Below, piece by piece: positions 21,422 to 31,399 of a stretch of 47,937 nt of DNA. The DNA lies in contig JAKSYS010000496.1 of assembly GCA_022925895.1 (NCBI GenBank), positions 1 to 47,937 on the forward strand, written 5' to 3'. The translations under genes were made by a program, and so were the position numbers. The notes beneath the pieces are model-generated. The model saw only the letters and a list, made by a program, of their open reading frames with translations. It made no database searches and had not been told where the DNA came from. The stretch's first letter is position 1. Each line of letters starts with the position of its first letter. The DNA comes from Fragilaria crotonensis. Its lineage: Eukaryota; Bacillariophyta; Fragilariophyceae; Fragilariales; Fragilariaceae.

Positions 21422-22742
21422 ATGAACCTTATCTTGTCATTCTTCATTTTACTAGTCGGAGGAGGTTTCACTCTCAAGGGCCTTGATGCCAGCACTGTCG
21501 AGCATGATTTGCCGAAGTTGACTGATGACAAGCGAAGCAGCACGGAAATGTGCTTGGATCCTCCGTGTCACTTTGACGCAACGTGTACTGCCATTGGTCC
21601 CGATCTGTTTGGATGCAAGTGTAATGGCGTCCTCGTGGGGATGGTATCACCTCGTGCGAGATGCCAGGTACTGTCAAGGACTTGACCAGCAGCGAGGAAC
21701 TCGAATTGGAGCGGACTTTCAAGAAGAAGGCCAAGAAAGCCGTTCCCCAACCACTCCGCCCGGCATCTGCTTTCCTGGTAACGCCCTTGTTTCGGTCCAG
21801 CACAAGAACAAGAACAATAACAACAACGAACACGAGCTGGGACATTCCCAGCTGGAAATGCGTCATGTCCAAGTCGGAGACCGCGTCCTCGGCATGAATG
21901 GGAAATATACACCGGTCTATGTGTTTGGGCATCAAGCACCCCATCTCACCGAACGTTACGTACGGATTTTCACCAATGCAACTGGATCCTCTTCCGGTGC
22001 CACCACACCCTTGGAACTCTCCGATCGGCATTATCTCTACCTTCACAAGCACCAGGAATTCCCCGTCTTGCCGGCAGACTTGAATTAGGGCGACGTGCTC
22101 CTTGGTGATGCCGGGGAGCCACATGAAGTTGTCAAGATTGAATTCAATGTCATGAGCCACGGAGTCTTTGCACCATTGACAGCCGATGGTACCATTGTGG
22201 TCAATGGTGTCGTTACATTCAATCACGCCTATGTCTTGTTGACTCATCCGGATGAACCATCCGATTACATTTATTGGAACAACCGGTTGTGGCGTGGTGC
22301 TAGTGATGAGAATCGCAAGTTCAAGTTCATGACCCAGCACGGATTCATGCACATGACATGCAGTCCACTCCGAATCATGGCACTCGGAATCTCTCCTTGG
22401 TTTGGGACACTGTCCAACCATGAGGGCATGAACTATCTGTCATGTGCCTACGTCCAAGCTTACACATGGTGGAAGCAGTCGGCATCAAGTGGTACTGCAA
22501 AGACTAGTAGCAGTCGTGGTGGTATTGTGAAGAGTCGTTTCGTTTCCGCCTTTGGATTCTTGGCATGGTATTTCATGTTTGGAATTGCCTGGATCTCGTA
22601 CGGTGTCGAGTGTTTGGTGGGTCCCACCATGAGCCCAACTGTGATTGGTCTGGTGGTCATGATGGCAGCCACGATCCACATCAAGAACAAAAGCAAGCAC
22701 AAGAGGATGGATGGATTCGACTTGAAAGTCAAGACAACCTGA
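21422..22742 (+). pseudogene. Secreted EGF + Hedgehog-type Hint protein with C-terminal membrane segments, broken
   Basis: The order is: signal peptide (MNLILSFFILLVGGGF), one EGF-like domain (CLDPPCHFDATC, then FGCKCNG and, after a frame change, GDGITSCEM), a Lys-rich linker, then a Hint domain starting GICFPGNALVSV (Cys codon 21768-21770). The Hint core continues with VQVGDRVLGMNG, LELSDRHYLYL (the T/S-x-x-H-Y-L box), GDVLLGD, and GVFAPLTADGTIVVNGVVTF, the hallmark end of the Hedgehog Hint fold. Two hydrophobic segments follow (FVSAFGFLAWYFMFGIAW, and TVIGLVVMMAATIHI), then a basic tail. Hint domains catalyse self-cleavage through the leading Cys. Three lesions are visible: one missing G in the run near 21637-21640, one missing C near 21745-21748, and an in-frame TAG at 22086-22088 inside Hint. 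The two shifts are homopolymer-type and could be consensus errors. Confidence 0.8.
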
Positions 22743-23353
22743 GGGATATGACTTGAAACTCAAGGCAACCTGAGGGAGTATCTGGTCAAGCAAGAGAACT
22801 TCTTTCCTACTCCCTGCGAAACACATTTCACACACGCCAACAGCGCTCACAACAAAAGTGGTTGAGAATGCTGCCTTTCCCATGCGCCATATACATGACA
22901 CCTTTATCTATTACTCTACATCAGTCCCAGGCACTCGAATTCTCGCTCCGAAAAAGTGCGGATACTATTACCCTCTAACTACTCTATAATAACGTCAAGC
23001 ACCTGGTACTAGTTTTGCCAACATGGCAAGACCAACAAGCACCTTTTGCTATCATGGCGGCATTGCACTCTGTATTGTTGATCACCACGTTCATCATCAT
23101 TTTCTAGTACGACTGCTGTACGTTCTTCGATGAGTTCGTCCTTGACTCGGTGAAACATCTGAATGAAACTATATTTTATTACGTGCTTACATAGATCACG
23201 CTTCCTACTCATGACATGTCATACTCGTTCAATGCAATGATTCCTGTCCAGTGTCCAGATGAAGCAATATATGATTTATAAAACATATAATCATAGTAAT
23301 GTAATGCACCACCTCCTCTCCTCCTTTCCCAACGTCGTTACACCTCTCTTTTC
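22743..23353. other. Convergent intergenic region
   Basis: This lies between the 3' ends of the Hint gene (plus strand) and the GDT1-like gene (minus strand). Near 22740-22780 the phrase CTTGAAAGTCAAGACAACCTGAGGG/CTTGAAACTCAAGGCAACCTGAGGG is directly repeated. No gene is seen. Confidence 0.45.
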
Positions 23354-24547
23354 TCACCGTTCAAAAAACATGGAATGGAACCCAAAGAGTAAAAACACGA
23401 CACCACCCCAAAAGCTGACTGTCTTTTCGGAAATACGAGCGGCCAACATGCGTCCACCCATGACGGCCAATCCAGTACAACAGGCATGGCCCAAACATCC
23501 CCCGGCCGTGACACCGTAGGGATTCTTGGCAGCCGCCAGGGCAATGGTGGCAATTTGAGATCGATCACCCCATTCTGCCAAGAATGTGAGTGTCAAGGAT
23601 GAAAGACAAATTTGAAGCCAATTGGGTTTGTGAATCATGGCGCTGATTTTTTTCGTCTTGTTGTTGTTGTAAGATGCAGGTGATGGTTGTACTTGTTGTT
23701 GTTCTTCATCCGGATGATTACCCGCTTCGATATCTGGATTTTCCTTATCATCCTTCTTCCGATGCAACAATTCTTCTTCCACTTCTTCCAATTCCTCCGA
23801 CACGCGATTCGCCTCCATCTGTTTGGATTCGTACAAGAGTTTGATACCAAAGTATAAAAACAAGATCCCACCCAACACATGAGTATACTTTCGATCCAGA
23901 AATTGTGGTAGAATCAATCCCATGGCAGACGACAAGATGGTCATAATGACAAGTGCCGTAATGGCACCACAAAAGACGGCGGAACGATCGTGTCGCATCG
24001 ACATGACGGCAGCAATAAAGAATGTCTTGTCACCAATTTCGGTTGCAAAAATCATGGCCACACTGGATGTAAATCCCTTCCAAAAGGAACCGTGAGCAAG
24101 AGATGCAAAGAAGGAATAAATGGGGGATGATGATGATGTTGATGTAATAACAGAACCGCCAGCAGCACCAGTCAATGCCGCATTGGGCAAATGCAATGCC
24201 GATTCGAGTTTGAGCAGTCCTTGATTGAATTCCTTGCGATCCACAGTACCATCATGATTACTATCAAGACTTGCAAACCAATCGACATTGGACAATGCGG
24301 CATTTCCAGCCGCCGCAGTAGTTATAGCTGCATTCGTCGTCGCGGGAGGAGGCTGCGACAGAACAGCACCCGTGGCAGCAGTAACTGTACGGACATTGAT
24401 GCTGATCGTCAAGACAAGTATCAGAAAGATCCTATTCCAACGACATTGATCTGATTTCATCATTTGAATAGCAGAAGCAGGTCTCCCAGTACCAGTAATT
24501 GTGGACAACAATGTTGACGTTGGCATAGACTTGGACGCCAAGGTCAT
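23354..24547 (-). CDS. GDT1/TMEM165-family cation transporter with N-terminal EF-hand
   Basis: UPF0016/GDT1 proteins move Ca2+ or Mn2+ across Golgi, thylakoid or plastid-envelope membranes. Both copies of the family signature E-x-G-D-K/R-T/S are present: EIGDKTFF (about residues 170-177) and EWGDRSQIA (about 325-333), each in a cluster of three hydrophobic helices. An acidic, Gln-rich loop (about 245-300) separates them, the usual two-repeat layout. Before the first repeat, DSNHDGTVDRKEF (95-107) is a complete EF-hand loop with Ca2+-binding positions D, N, D, T and E filled. The frame gives 397 residues; the more natural start may be Met29 at 24463, which is followed by a signal peptide (RIFLILVLTISINV). 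No introns or frame breaks are seen. The EF-hand suggests transport controlled by Ca2+ in the lumen or cytosol, an inference. Confidence 0.9.
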   Translation of the reverse strand: MTLASKSMPTSTLLSTITGTGRPASAIQMMKSDQCRWNRIFLILVLTISINVRTVTAATGAVLSQPPPATTNAAITTAAAGNAALSNVDWFASLDSNHDGTVDRKEFNQGLLKLESALHLPNAALTGAAGGSVITSTSSSSPIYSFFASLAHGSFWKGFTSSVAMIFATEIGDKTFFIAAVMSMRHDRSAVFCGAITALVIMTILSSAMGLILPQFLDRKYTHVLGGILFLYFGIKLLYESKQMEANRVSEELEEVEEELLHRKKDDKENPDIEAGNHPDEEQQQVQPSPASYNNNKTKKISAMIHKPNWLQICLSSLTLTFLAEWGDRSQIATIALAAAKNPYGVTAGGCLGHACCTGLAVMGGRMLAARISEKTVSFWGGVVFLLFGFHSMFFER

Positions 24548-26137
24548 TGATCATTGCTGTGAGGTTGACGGAGAGGAATGGTCGGAAGTGAGTATGCGCA
24601 TTTTGTACGAGTGCTTCTGTGTAGCTGGTACTGGAGTAGAACTCGTACTACCGTCTGCTACGGGAATTTATACACCGGAAGATTACATATTTTGATCTTA
24701 CCCTCCTACTGGAGTACAGTTAATCTTAGTCGTTGAACGTTTTATTTCCGTTATACGCAGCGGCAGAGGCGTTTTGTCATCTTGTTGGGAAAGACCGCGG
24801 ATCCCGTCGAATGACAGACAGACACGTGTCAAACGCAACTGTAGTTGGCGGACGACGTGGGCACGGAAGATTCCAGTCAAAGTCATTTCATGGATTATAT
24901 GTTTATATCATAATTATTTATACCAAACCAGTCCAGTTTCCACTCGAGTCCGGACTGAGTCCGGACTGAGAGTAGAATAACTCCAGTTATTTTCTACAAA
25001 AAATCAAATAACTTGAGTTATTTGCCGAGGTTGTCCTTCATTCAACCCAGCTAAGGTTGACAGCATTTAGTACTTGGTACTACTACTTGGTGTACGTGGA
25101 ATACTTGGATTATCTTGGAGTACTCCAGTACTTGTATTCATACCTGGAGTAATTTTGGTACATACGTATGCATATGATGTATGATACATACAGTATCATA
25201 CGCATAGAAGCATCTACTCGGAGTTCTAAGGTACAGCACTGTACTCGGAATTGTGCTCGGAGTGCTCGTACGCCGAGTAGTTTGCTTGGGGAAGATCTCG
25301 AGTGCACACATGCACACTGCACACACACAATGCAAGATGCCGGATGCGACATGCGAGCAAAGAGCAAGCTACTACTAGAGAGCTCGTTCATCGTTCATCA
25401 TGATATGATGTGCAGGTACATACTGGTACCAGGCTTGTAGTGTTGGAACAAAGACAACCCCAAATGAAGTACAGTGTGCCAGGTGTGGACACGTTCACTA
25501 CAGAATGACAGAACAATCTGAAATGAGTGTTTCCGTCGACATAAAAACCTGGTGCACCCAAGTACCGGAGTACTAGTAGTACTCGAGTACATTGTTATGG
25601 TAAGTACACGTACAGTGAATCGGTTGGACAACTATTTTGCTCATTGCTACACTAAATGAAAATGAATTTTGACATTCAGGTGGTGATTCTGCTAAGTTAG
25701 TACTCGGAGGATGTTGGAAGTTATGGATGAAAGTGGCAACAGATGGCGAGCTGTTCCGACAAATGATAACGATTTGGTGTGGAAATCAGAAAGGATGTTG
25801 TACCATCAGAAGGTGATTAACAGATCCCCTCCCATCGGAGTTCAGCATGTTTGTTTCCACCGCTTTGGTATGGTCCTTACAAATTGTGAAGGAATCAGAC
25901 AGAATCCGGTGGTAACAAGGGAATGCTCCACTTCAGTGGATGACGTGCTAAATGCTAAATGTTTTGAATTAAGGATATTGATGTCAGAAAAGGCGTGATG
26001 GGGTGTTCATGGAAGACTTTAAAACAACAATAAGCCATACTTGGAAACTCAGCAATTGGCCTGAAAGTGACGTACAAGCGCCCTACGAGGAAGTTACCAG
26101 GAATCGGTTTTGGAAGGTTTCTTATTGTTGCCTCCTC
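24548..26137. other. 1.6-kb GTAC-rich intergenic DNA
   Basis: No convincing gene. 25070-25270 and 25555-25620 are rich in GTACT/AGTAC phrases such as GGAGTACTCCAG and GAGTACTAGTAGTACTCGAG. The plus-strand frame 25711-25998 (95 codons, starting MLEVMDESGNRWRAVPTNDN) has no recognisable domain and weak support. Confidence 0.4.
24947..25024. repeat. Cluster of short palindromes
   Basis: The 10-bp palindrome AGTCCGGACT occurs twice (24947-24956 and 24958-24967). It is followed by AATAACT-CC-AGTTATT (24976-24991) and CAAATAACT-TG-AGTTATTTG (25005-25024). The last two share the same stem core. Confidence 0.8.
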
Positions 26138-28384
26138 TTATATCTGCCAATGCTTTTGGCCTCCTTTGAGCATTTGTTCCATCTTGAAAAGCGAGAAATT
26201 GCAGCTTTTGAAGAGTGCATCATACTCAGTCAAAATCTCGTCTGTGCTTTTTCCTGTGGCCTCGATAGCATTGGAAACGGAGTGTACGATGTATTTCATT
26301 CGAGAAAATTGCTTAGATTCAGCAGGCAAAAAGTGTGTCCTCCACTTTGCCTTGAATGCCTGTTCCAATGCATACATACCAGCCATGCTTACTTGCATAC
26401 CAGGTGTCGATGGTAAGCCAAACCACTCATTCCAAATACCCGTGACCGTGTTGTGTGATTTTAATTTGTAAGGAATAACAAGGTCCAGCGGTGCAACACT
26501 GATCATTGCTGGATCAGCATGCTGTGAACTGTCGTTTGCAATGTTGGGGGGAGGACATTGAAATGCTCCAATATGACGCGCAAATTGGGATATGTAATGT
26601 TCCATATCTTGCTTTGAGGCGGTTGTTGACGCCAGCTGCTTTACCTCATCCCGAATGGTATTTGAATCACGTTGGCTTTGATGTCGTAGGTTATCTAATC
26701 TTTCACAGATGCCTGGAAGGACTGCCCGGACAGTCAAGCTGGAAGGATCCACCCTTGATTGATGAATCAACTCGAGCAGCCTTGTTTGGAATTCCAAAAA
26801 TGCCGATGATGTGAAAACCTCCATGCAGAAAAGTGAGTGTTTCCTTCCAGAGTCAAGGAGAACTGCTGCATCCTGAAGCACAATGGCCCTCAGCCGTTTC
26901 AGCAATCCCAGAAATGCCAAAGCAGTTGGGTGCGAGACTGGGGATGATGCCAGTATCATCTCGTGATCCTCAATAAATGGGAATATTTGACGTTGCAGAT
27001 CTTCACTCGGCTTCAAGTCTGAGCGAGGCAAGTGAAAGACATTCTTCTCTGCACTATGTCCCGCCATCACACGCATGATTCTTAGAGGGAGTTTTGCAGA
27101 GTATCGATCTTCTCGAACTGTGACATTCCAATTTCCAAGGTTGGCTATAGAATCCCCATCAACCTCAGCAATTTCTGCTATGATAGGGCCAACAGATCGG
27201 CCAATATGAACAAAATGACGGGAGCTGATACTCATGTCCTTGCAGCAAGCCTTGATGGCTTTTGCATATGATTGATCAGTGACAGCCTTGGTCAGTTCAT
27301 TCTTTCGATAATCAACCAAGGCTTTGATACCAAACCATGATTTGTTGTCTAACAAATTGTATACATCAATTTCATTGGTGAAGGCAAACCTTCCAAGCAA
27401 CATGAATCCCAGAGCCCCAATCGGGCAAAGGTGTACGTTCTTGTGACGCATCACACGCCCATAGAGTTTTCAGCCCATTTGTCTTTCCTGTATCAACTTG
27501 TAGTACAAGAACGTGACATTCCGAGCTCCCTTCATTTTCAATGACTAGATCGCTGAAGTCACTTAAGTCGGCAAGGAACATCGACTCACCCCTGAGAATG
27601 GCGTGTGTTGACAGTAGGAACACAAATCGGTCCCGAATGGATGCCAGTGAAAAGTATGTTGATGATGCTGCATTATGCTGCCAAAGCCATGCCTCAATCA
27701 TAGGGATTTTGTCGACCATTAAATATGGGCTCAGAACACTCTTGACCTTTTCCTGGTAATCCCTTCGTGCCATCCTAGTAAAGTGTACATGCAGATTAGA
27801 TTGGCAAACATATGGAATAGAGATCGGAATTCTAATTCTCACCTTTTCTTGCGCTTCTTTACAACATTCATCAAACTCATCACACGTTGGGATCGAAGCT
27901 GGTCCTTACTTGCATTATTTGTCCCTAAATCACACTCTCGCTTCCAGAGTCGAAGTATTCCAGAGTAAGTTTGATTTAGGACATCAAAACCTACCAAGTT
28001 ATTCATTTCCGAATAGGAGGAATCCATGACACGGTCATATTCTTCCCTATCAAACATGCCCGCTTGAATAGAAGAGGATGAACGAGCATGTGAATTGCGG
28101 TGTTTGATCCCGCGATTCCGAACTGAGCGACGCGAAGTATAGAAGAGATAACCAAACAGCTTTTCCTCATTGACTGTGGCTGCATTATCTGCAGCAGATG
28201 TTGAGGGAAATAGAGAATGACAAAAGCCGACAAATTCGCTGACTTTGTTGTTGTAAGCAAGTAAGGTGTTCTTCTTTTCAAACTCATCCTGTTCTGCCAA
28301 TACTGCGCGTGCATGAGTTGCATAGGGACCACTTGTAAAGGACATCTTGATTACCACCAAGTTTGTATTTGTTTGAGACTTCAA
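26138..28384 (-). CDS. Crypton-type tyrosine recombinase with GCR1_C-like C-terminal domain, one frameshift
   Basis: Exon 1 (28384-27843; a second Met lies at 28345) encodes an N-terminal helical domain. A 68-bp intron (27842-27775, GTGAGA donor, TTTACTAG acceptor) joins it in phase to RMARRDYQEK. Exon 2 carries the tyrosine-recombinase set: Arg I in ILRGESMFLADLSD, the lysine in VDTGKTNG, the Ndc10/Crypton text RHKNVHLCPIGALGF, the H-x-x-R box HIGRSVGP, LGNWN, and the nucleophile Tyr in DRYSAKLP, followed by RVMAGHSAEKNVFHLPR. After a linker the tail VIPYKLKSHNTVTGIWNEWF ... KWRTHFLPAESKQFSRMKYI resembles the GCR1_C domain. A one-base shift falls in the AAAA run (plus strand 27467-27470) between GKTNGLK and YGRVMRHKN; otherwise all catalytic residues are kept, about 725 residues. 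Crypton enzymes integrate circular DNA without a DDE transposase. The element ends were not found. Confidence 0.8.
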
Positions 28385-29023
28385 CAGAAAAATAAAGTAG
28401 TACCGGTATCAAATACGATGTACGATGATGGGATTGGAATCAAGCTGTGGTGCATACGTGCATACTACGTGGCAAGTTTCACCTCAGATCTTGTATAATA
28501 CCGGATAGTGCAGTATTGACTATGCGTATACTGTTATGCTGTGTGACACCAGCCAGCATGACAACAATTGTAGTTAGAACACACTCTGCCCACCCAAGAG
28601 CTCGGATTGTGTAAAAGACATCAGACGTCGAGCGATTGCTTTGAACACAATAAGATGGCCGTAATTCTGATACTTGGTAAGTGGCATGCAGAAAGCATGC
28701 AAGTGTGAACAAGCAAGAGAGAGAACTCACTTTTCTATCTTCATTGTTGCCCTCGCTCTCATTCTCATTCTTGTCTTGTTGTATTTCTTTCTTGTATCGT
28801 CTCATTCTTGCTTGTCTTGTTCTTGTATCCTCTGGTTGTTCTTGCCTAGTTCTCATTCTTGTCACGTTTTGTACTCCTATTGTTCTTCTCTTGTTCTCGT
28901 CTTGCTTGTCTTCTTTTATTGCAAATGCAGACTTGTTATGAACTCATAGCAGATTGGGATAGCTCTGATTTGAATCCAAAGCACCTCCATCACAGCAATG
29001 CCATTCGGACTTTGTCTCAGCAA
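28385..29023. other. Intergenic region with pyrimidine-rich tract
   Basis: 28735-28910 is dominated by TTCTCATTCTTGTCTTG-type phrases (TTCTTG and TCTTGT repeated many times), making the plus strand pyrimidine-rich. Long frames on both strands across it are an effect of this composition. No gene is recognised. Confidence 0.5.
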
Positions 29024-29340
29024 TCAATTGCTCCCATGCTGCAATGTGATTGATCCACCCGATTGGAATGTTTCCTTCTCGGGCACCGCATCGATAGCCT
29101 CTGTGGGAAAGCCGAATGAGACTTTCGCCGCTCCAAAGTGTTTGCCTGCTCTGGAGGAAAACAGCGCTCTGAGATGATGATGTTGCCATGCAGTGTTTGT
29201 TTCAGCCATACCAATTATATCGGCACCGATAGCCTGTGTGCTTGTCATATAGTAGTCGTAAGTCCTCTCCGGTGAAGCTGTATGAGTCCCTTAACATTTT
29301 GAAAGAAGATCTGTATATCTTTCAGTGATGTCAATGCCAT
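29024..29340 (-). pseudogene. LINE endonuclease (APE-type) remnant
   Basis: One frame ends the start of the domain with MALTSLKDIQIFFQNVKGL (from 29340). After a one-base shift near 29250 another frame continues with IGADIIGMAETNTAWQ and GGSITLQHGSN. The pattern 'QNVxG ... ADIIGxxETN' is the N-terminus of apurinic-endonuclease domains of non-LTR retrotransposons, where the Glu of ETN binds metal. The catalytic C-terminal half is missing. It is a dead fragment. Confidence 0.65.
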
Positions 29341-29799
29341 TAGGATGGCTACCAAGGGGTGGTGGAGGTCCCGTTCCAATGGACATGGTGGTACGTGACA
29401 ACTTCTTACAGTCGCTACGAGAAAACGGTTGACGGATGGTTCGTTATCATCGAATTTTTTAGTAAGAAATTGTGTTCTCTTTGATGAACCTTGTACCTCT
29501 TTACCCTTACGATCAAAGACCGGCAAGAGGGCAAATGAAGTAATGTTAGGTTTAAAGTAGAAGTTGTGAGTGGAGTACATGAGAGGTAGTACTCCACTAA
29601 TTAGACTATCTACATATCTGACTTAGTAACAGGTATGTCGGAGTTCATTCGCACCGGGCAGTATATACTAAACTCTTCGTTACATGTTTATCAGATGTCT
29701 ATTTCTAGGCAGCTGCATTTCATGTTGCTGGCCTCATGGGCGGGCGGATGTTGTAGTGACTGATATTTGACGAGCTCGATGACGGTACGAGTTAGACGT

Positions 29800-30250
29800 T
29801 AGGAGACGTATCCTGACTCTCCTGGAGAGTAAGGTACTGGAGTAGTGATACTTGTTGAAGGGTCGACTGTAGTGGAGGCAGTACATTGAAGTACTGCCGG
29901 TGCCGCACGGAGAATACAGAGAAGGTCAGCATTGTTGTCAAACTTTTTTGTCGGGATAAGATCGCGGATATTTGCCACCTGTTTGATGGCACCGATGCTC
30001 GCCACGTAGAGTTGAAGTTTGCACATGATGGTGATTGAGTGAAATTGGACAAGCTCGTGCAAGTACAGTGTCACCGATGCAATAGCAGCGATTGTGCTTC
30101 GAAGAGAGCTCTGACACTTGCGCCATCAGTCAACTGGGCCTACGTTCATAAGAAGCTGATCCTTCCCGGAGAGCTAATGATCCACGAGAAGGTTCCTCGA
30201 TGTCGGTTGGTTGTGCCATAGATTCCGATATGCATGGTGCAGGCAATCTG
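29800..30250 (-). pseudogene. RNase H-like retroelement remnant
   Basis: Minus-strand text starts with RGTFSWIISSPGR and, after frame changes, continues with SLRSTIAAIASVTLYLHELV, MCKLQLYVASIGAIKQVANI and PTKKFDNNADLL. This resembles RNase H-like domains at the C-termini of algal LINE polyproteins, in which the second helix carries a Glu and the fourth strand an Asp. Here those positions appear as Thr and Ala. Frames are broken several times. The assignment is from general pattern only. Confidence 0.35.
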
Positions 30251-30379
30251 TAGGTATTGGACCAGCAATGCTTCCGAATCGCAAGCTTCAAAGAAACCAA
30301 CAAGAGGAGACGGTTCTCGGCCGCTGGTAGTTGTGTTTGCCAGTCGGTGAAGGACTTAGCTGGCGAACAACCCAAATAC

Positions 30380-30631
30380 TTAGGAACTTTTATAGTTGAG
30401 TTGGGAAATGGTCTGATCCGGAGCCAACTGATCCGTTTGCCACTCAATCATCCAGGAATGTTGGGTGTTGAATGTTGACAGTAATGGTGCCAGCCTGGAA
30501 TACATCTGTGCTGTCAAAGCTTTCAGAGCATGGAAATCCTTGGGAGCCCAACGAGCTTCGATGCGAACGGGAGCATTCACTTTGCTTGGTCCTTTGTGAT
30601 CTGTATCCGTTGCTTGTGCGGACGGAGTCAC
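30380..30631 (-). pseudogene. LINE ORF1-like remnant
   Basis: An 83-codon open stretch contains VNAPVRIEARWAPKDFHALK and SRLAPLLSTFNTQHSWMIEW followed by QTDQLAP. This sequence type is found in first open reading frames next to reverse transcriptases in diatom non-LTR elements, as I recall it. Text on its N-terminal side (30640-31120) is split between frames and contains an internal 164-bp duplication. It is not functional. Confidence 0.45.
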
Positions 30632-30984
30632 TGAATGTTGTCCTTTCTTGTGCGAATCCGAGGAATTGTCGCAGAGGGCAAACCGGGTTCGAGCAGTGGA
30701 ATAGATTTCACAATGTCTTGAAACTCTTGTGTAGTTGGGCTGAGAATGCCTGTGGTGGTGGAGGGACTAGGAGCCGCCTTTGAGTGCTCAGTAAGAGGAG
30801 CTTTGTTGATGGCTCCGGCATTTGCTTGGTCCTTTGTGATCTGTATCCGTTGCTTGTGCGGACGGAGTCACTGAATGTTGTCCTTTCTTGTGCGAATCCG
30901 AGGAATTGTCGCAGAGGGCAAACCGGGTTCAAGCAGTGGAATAGATTTCACAATGTCTTGAAACTCTTGTGTAGTTGGGCTGAG
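30581..30984 (+). repeat. 164-bp direct duplication, copies 240 bp apart
   Basis: 30581-30744 and 30821-30984 are almost identical: both start TTTGCTTGGTCCTTTGTGAT and end GTGTAGTTGGGCTGAG. The clear difference is one base (TTCGAGCAGTGG versus TTCAAGCAGTGG). The 240-bp offset is a multiple of three, so the duplicated protein text (minus strand, SPTTQEFQDIVKSIPLLEPG) stays in frame. Confidence 0.93.
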
Positions 30985-31091
30985 GATTATTTGTGCCAAT
31001 TTGTACTTTGCTTCAGTGGGAGCAGCAGAAGAATTATTCAGGAATGGCCTTTGCTTCATTGGAGTTGTGAGTAGATGATAGTTCTTCATTA

Positions 31092-31370
31092 TTGTTGAAT
31101 TGCATTGAGTTGAACACAATGAATGCCCCTGCTACCAAGGTTGGATTCAATGAACAATGCACTTCCGGATCATGGAACAGTATTCAACCTGGACTGGGTT
31201 GCCTTCAGGGCGGTTCATATCTTAGGCAGTTCCTTACAGGATTGGGCCCTTTGTTTGCAAACACAGCATCGGTTGAATCGGATTTCTCCGTCCAAAATAG
31301 GAAATGTACAAGTTTTGGTTGTCCATGACCAGTCTCACAGTGGAGGGCATTCTCCATTGAAGGCAGCGCA
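31092..31370 (+). pseudogene. hAT-type transposase C-terminal (dimerisation) remnant
   Basis: The plus-strand frame gives GPLFANTASVESDFSVQNRK. After a frame change, TSLTVEGILH follows around 31330-31357. The pattern 'NTASVESDFS ... LTxxxEGILH' corresponds to the C-terminal hAT dimerisation region (compare the 'SSAxxERxFS' motif of classical hAT transposases) as it appears in stramenopile elements. Only this tail is visible. It is broken by a shift and a stop. Confidence 0.5.
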
Positions 31371-31399
31371 CACTCTCATTGTCCCTGGAGCTAGAGTCT

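Noticed and set aside
25711-25998. 95-codon plus-strand frame as a gene
   Set aside because: No domain, no splice or regulatory support; left in the intergenic entry.
28479-28949. Long overlapping frames on both strands around the TTCTTG tract
   Set aside because: They arise from the pyrimidine-rich simple-sequence composition; no domain, no splice support.
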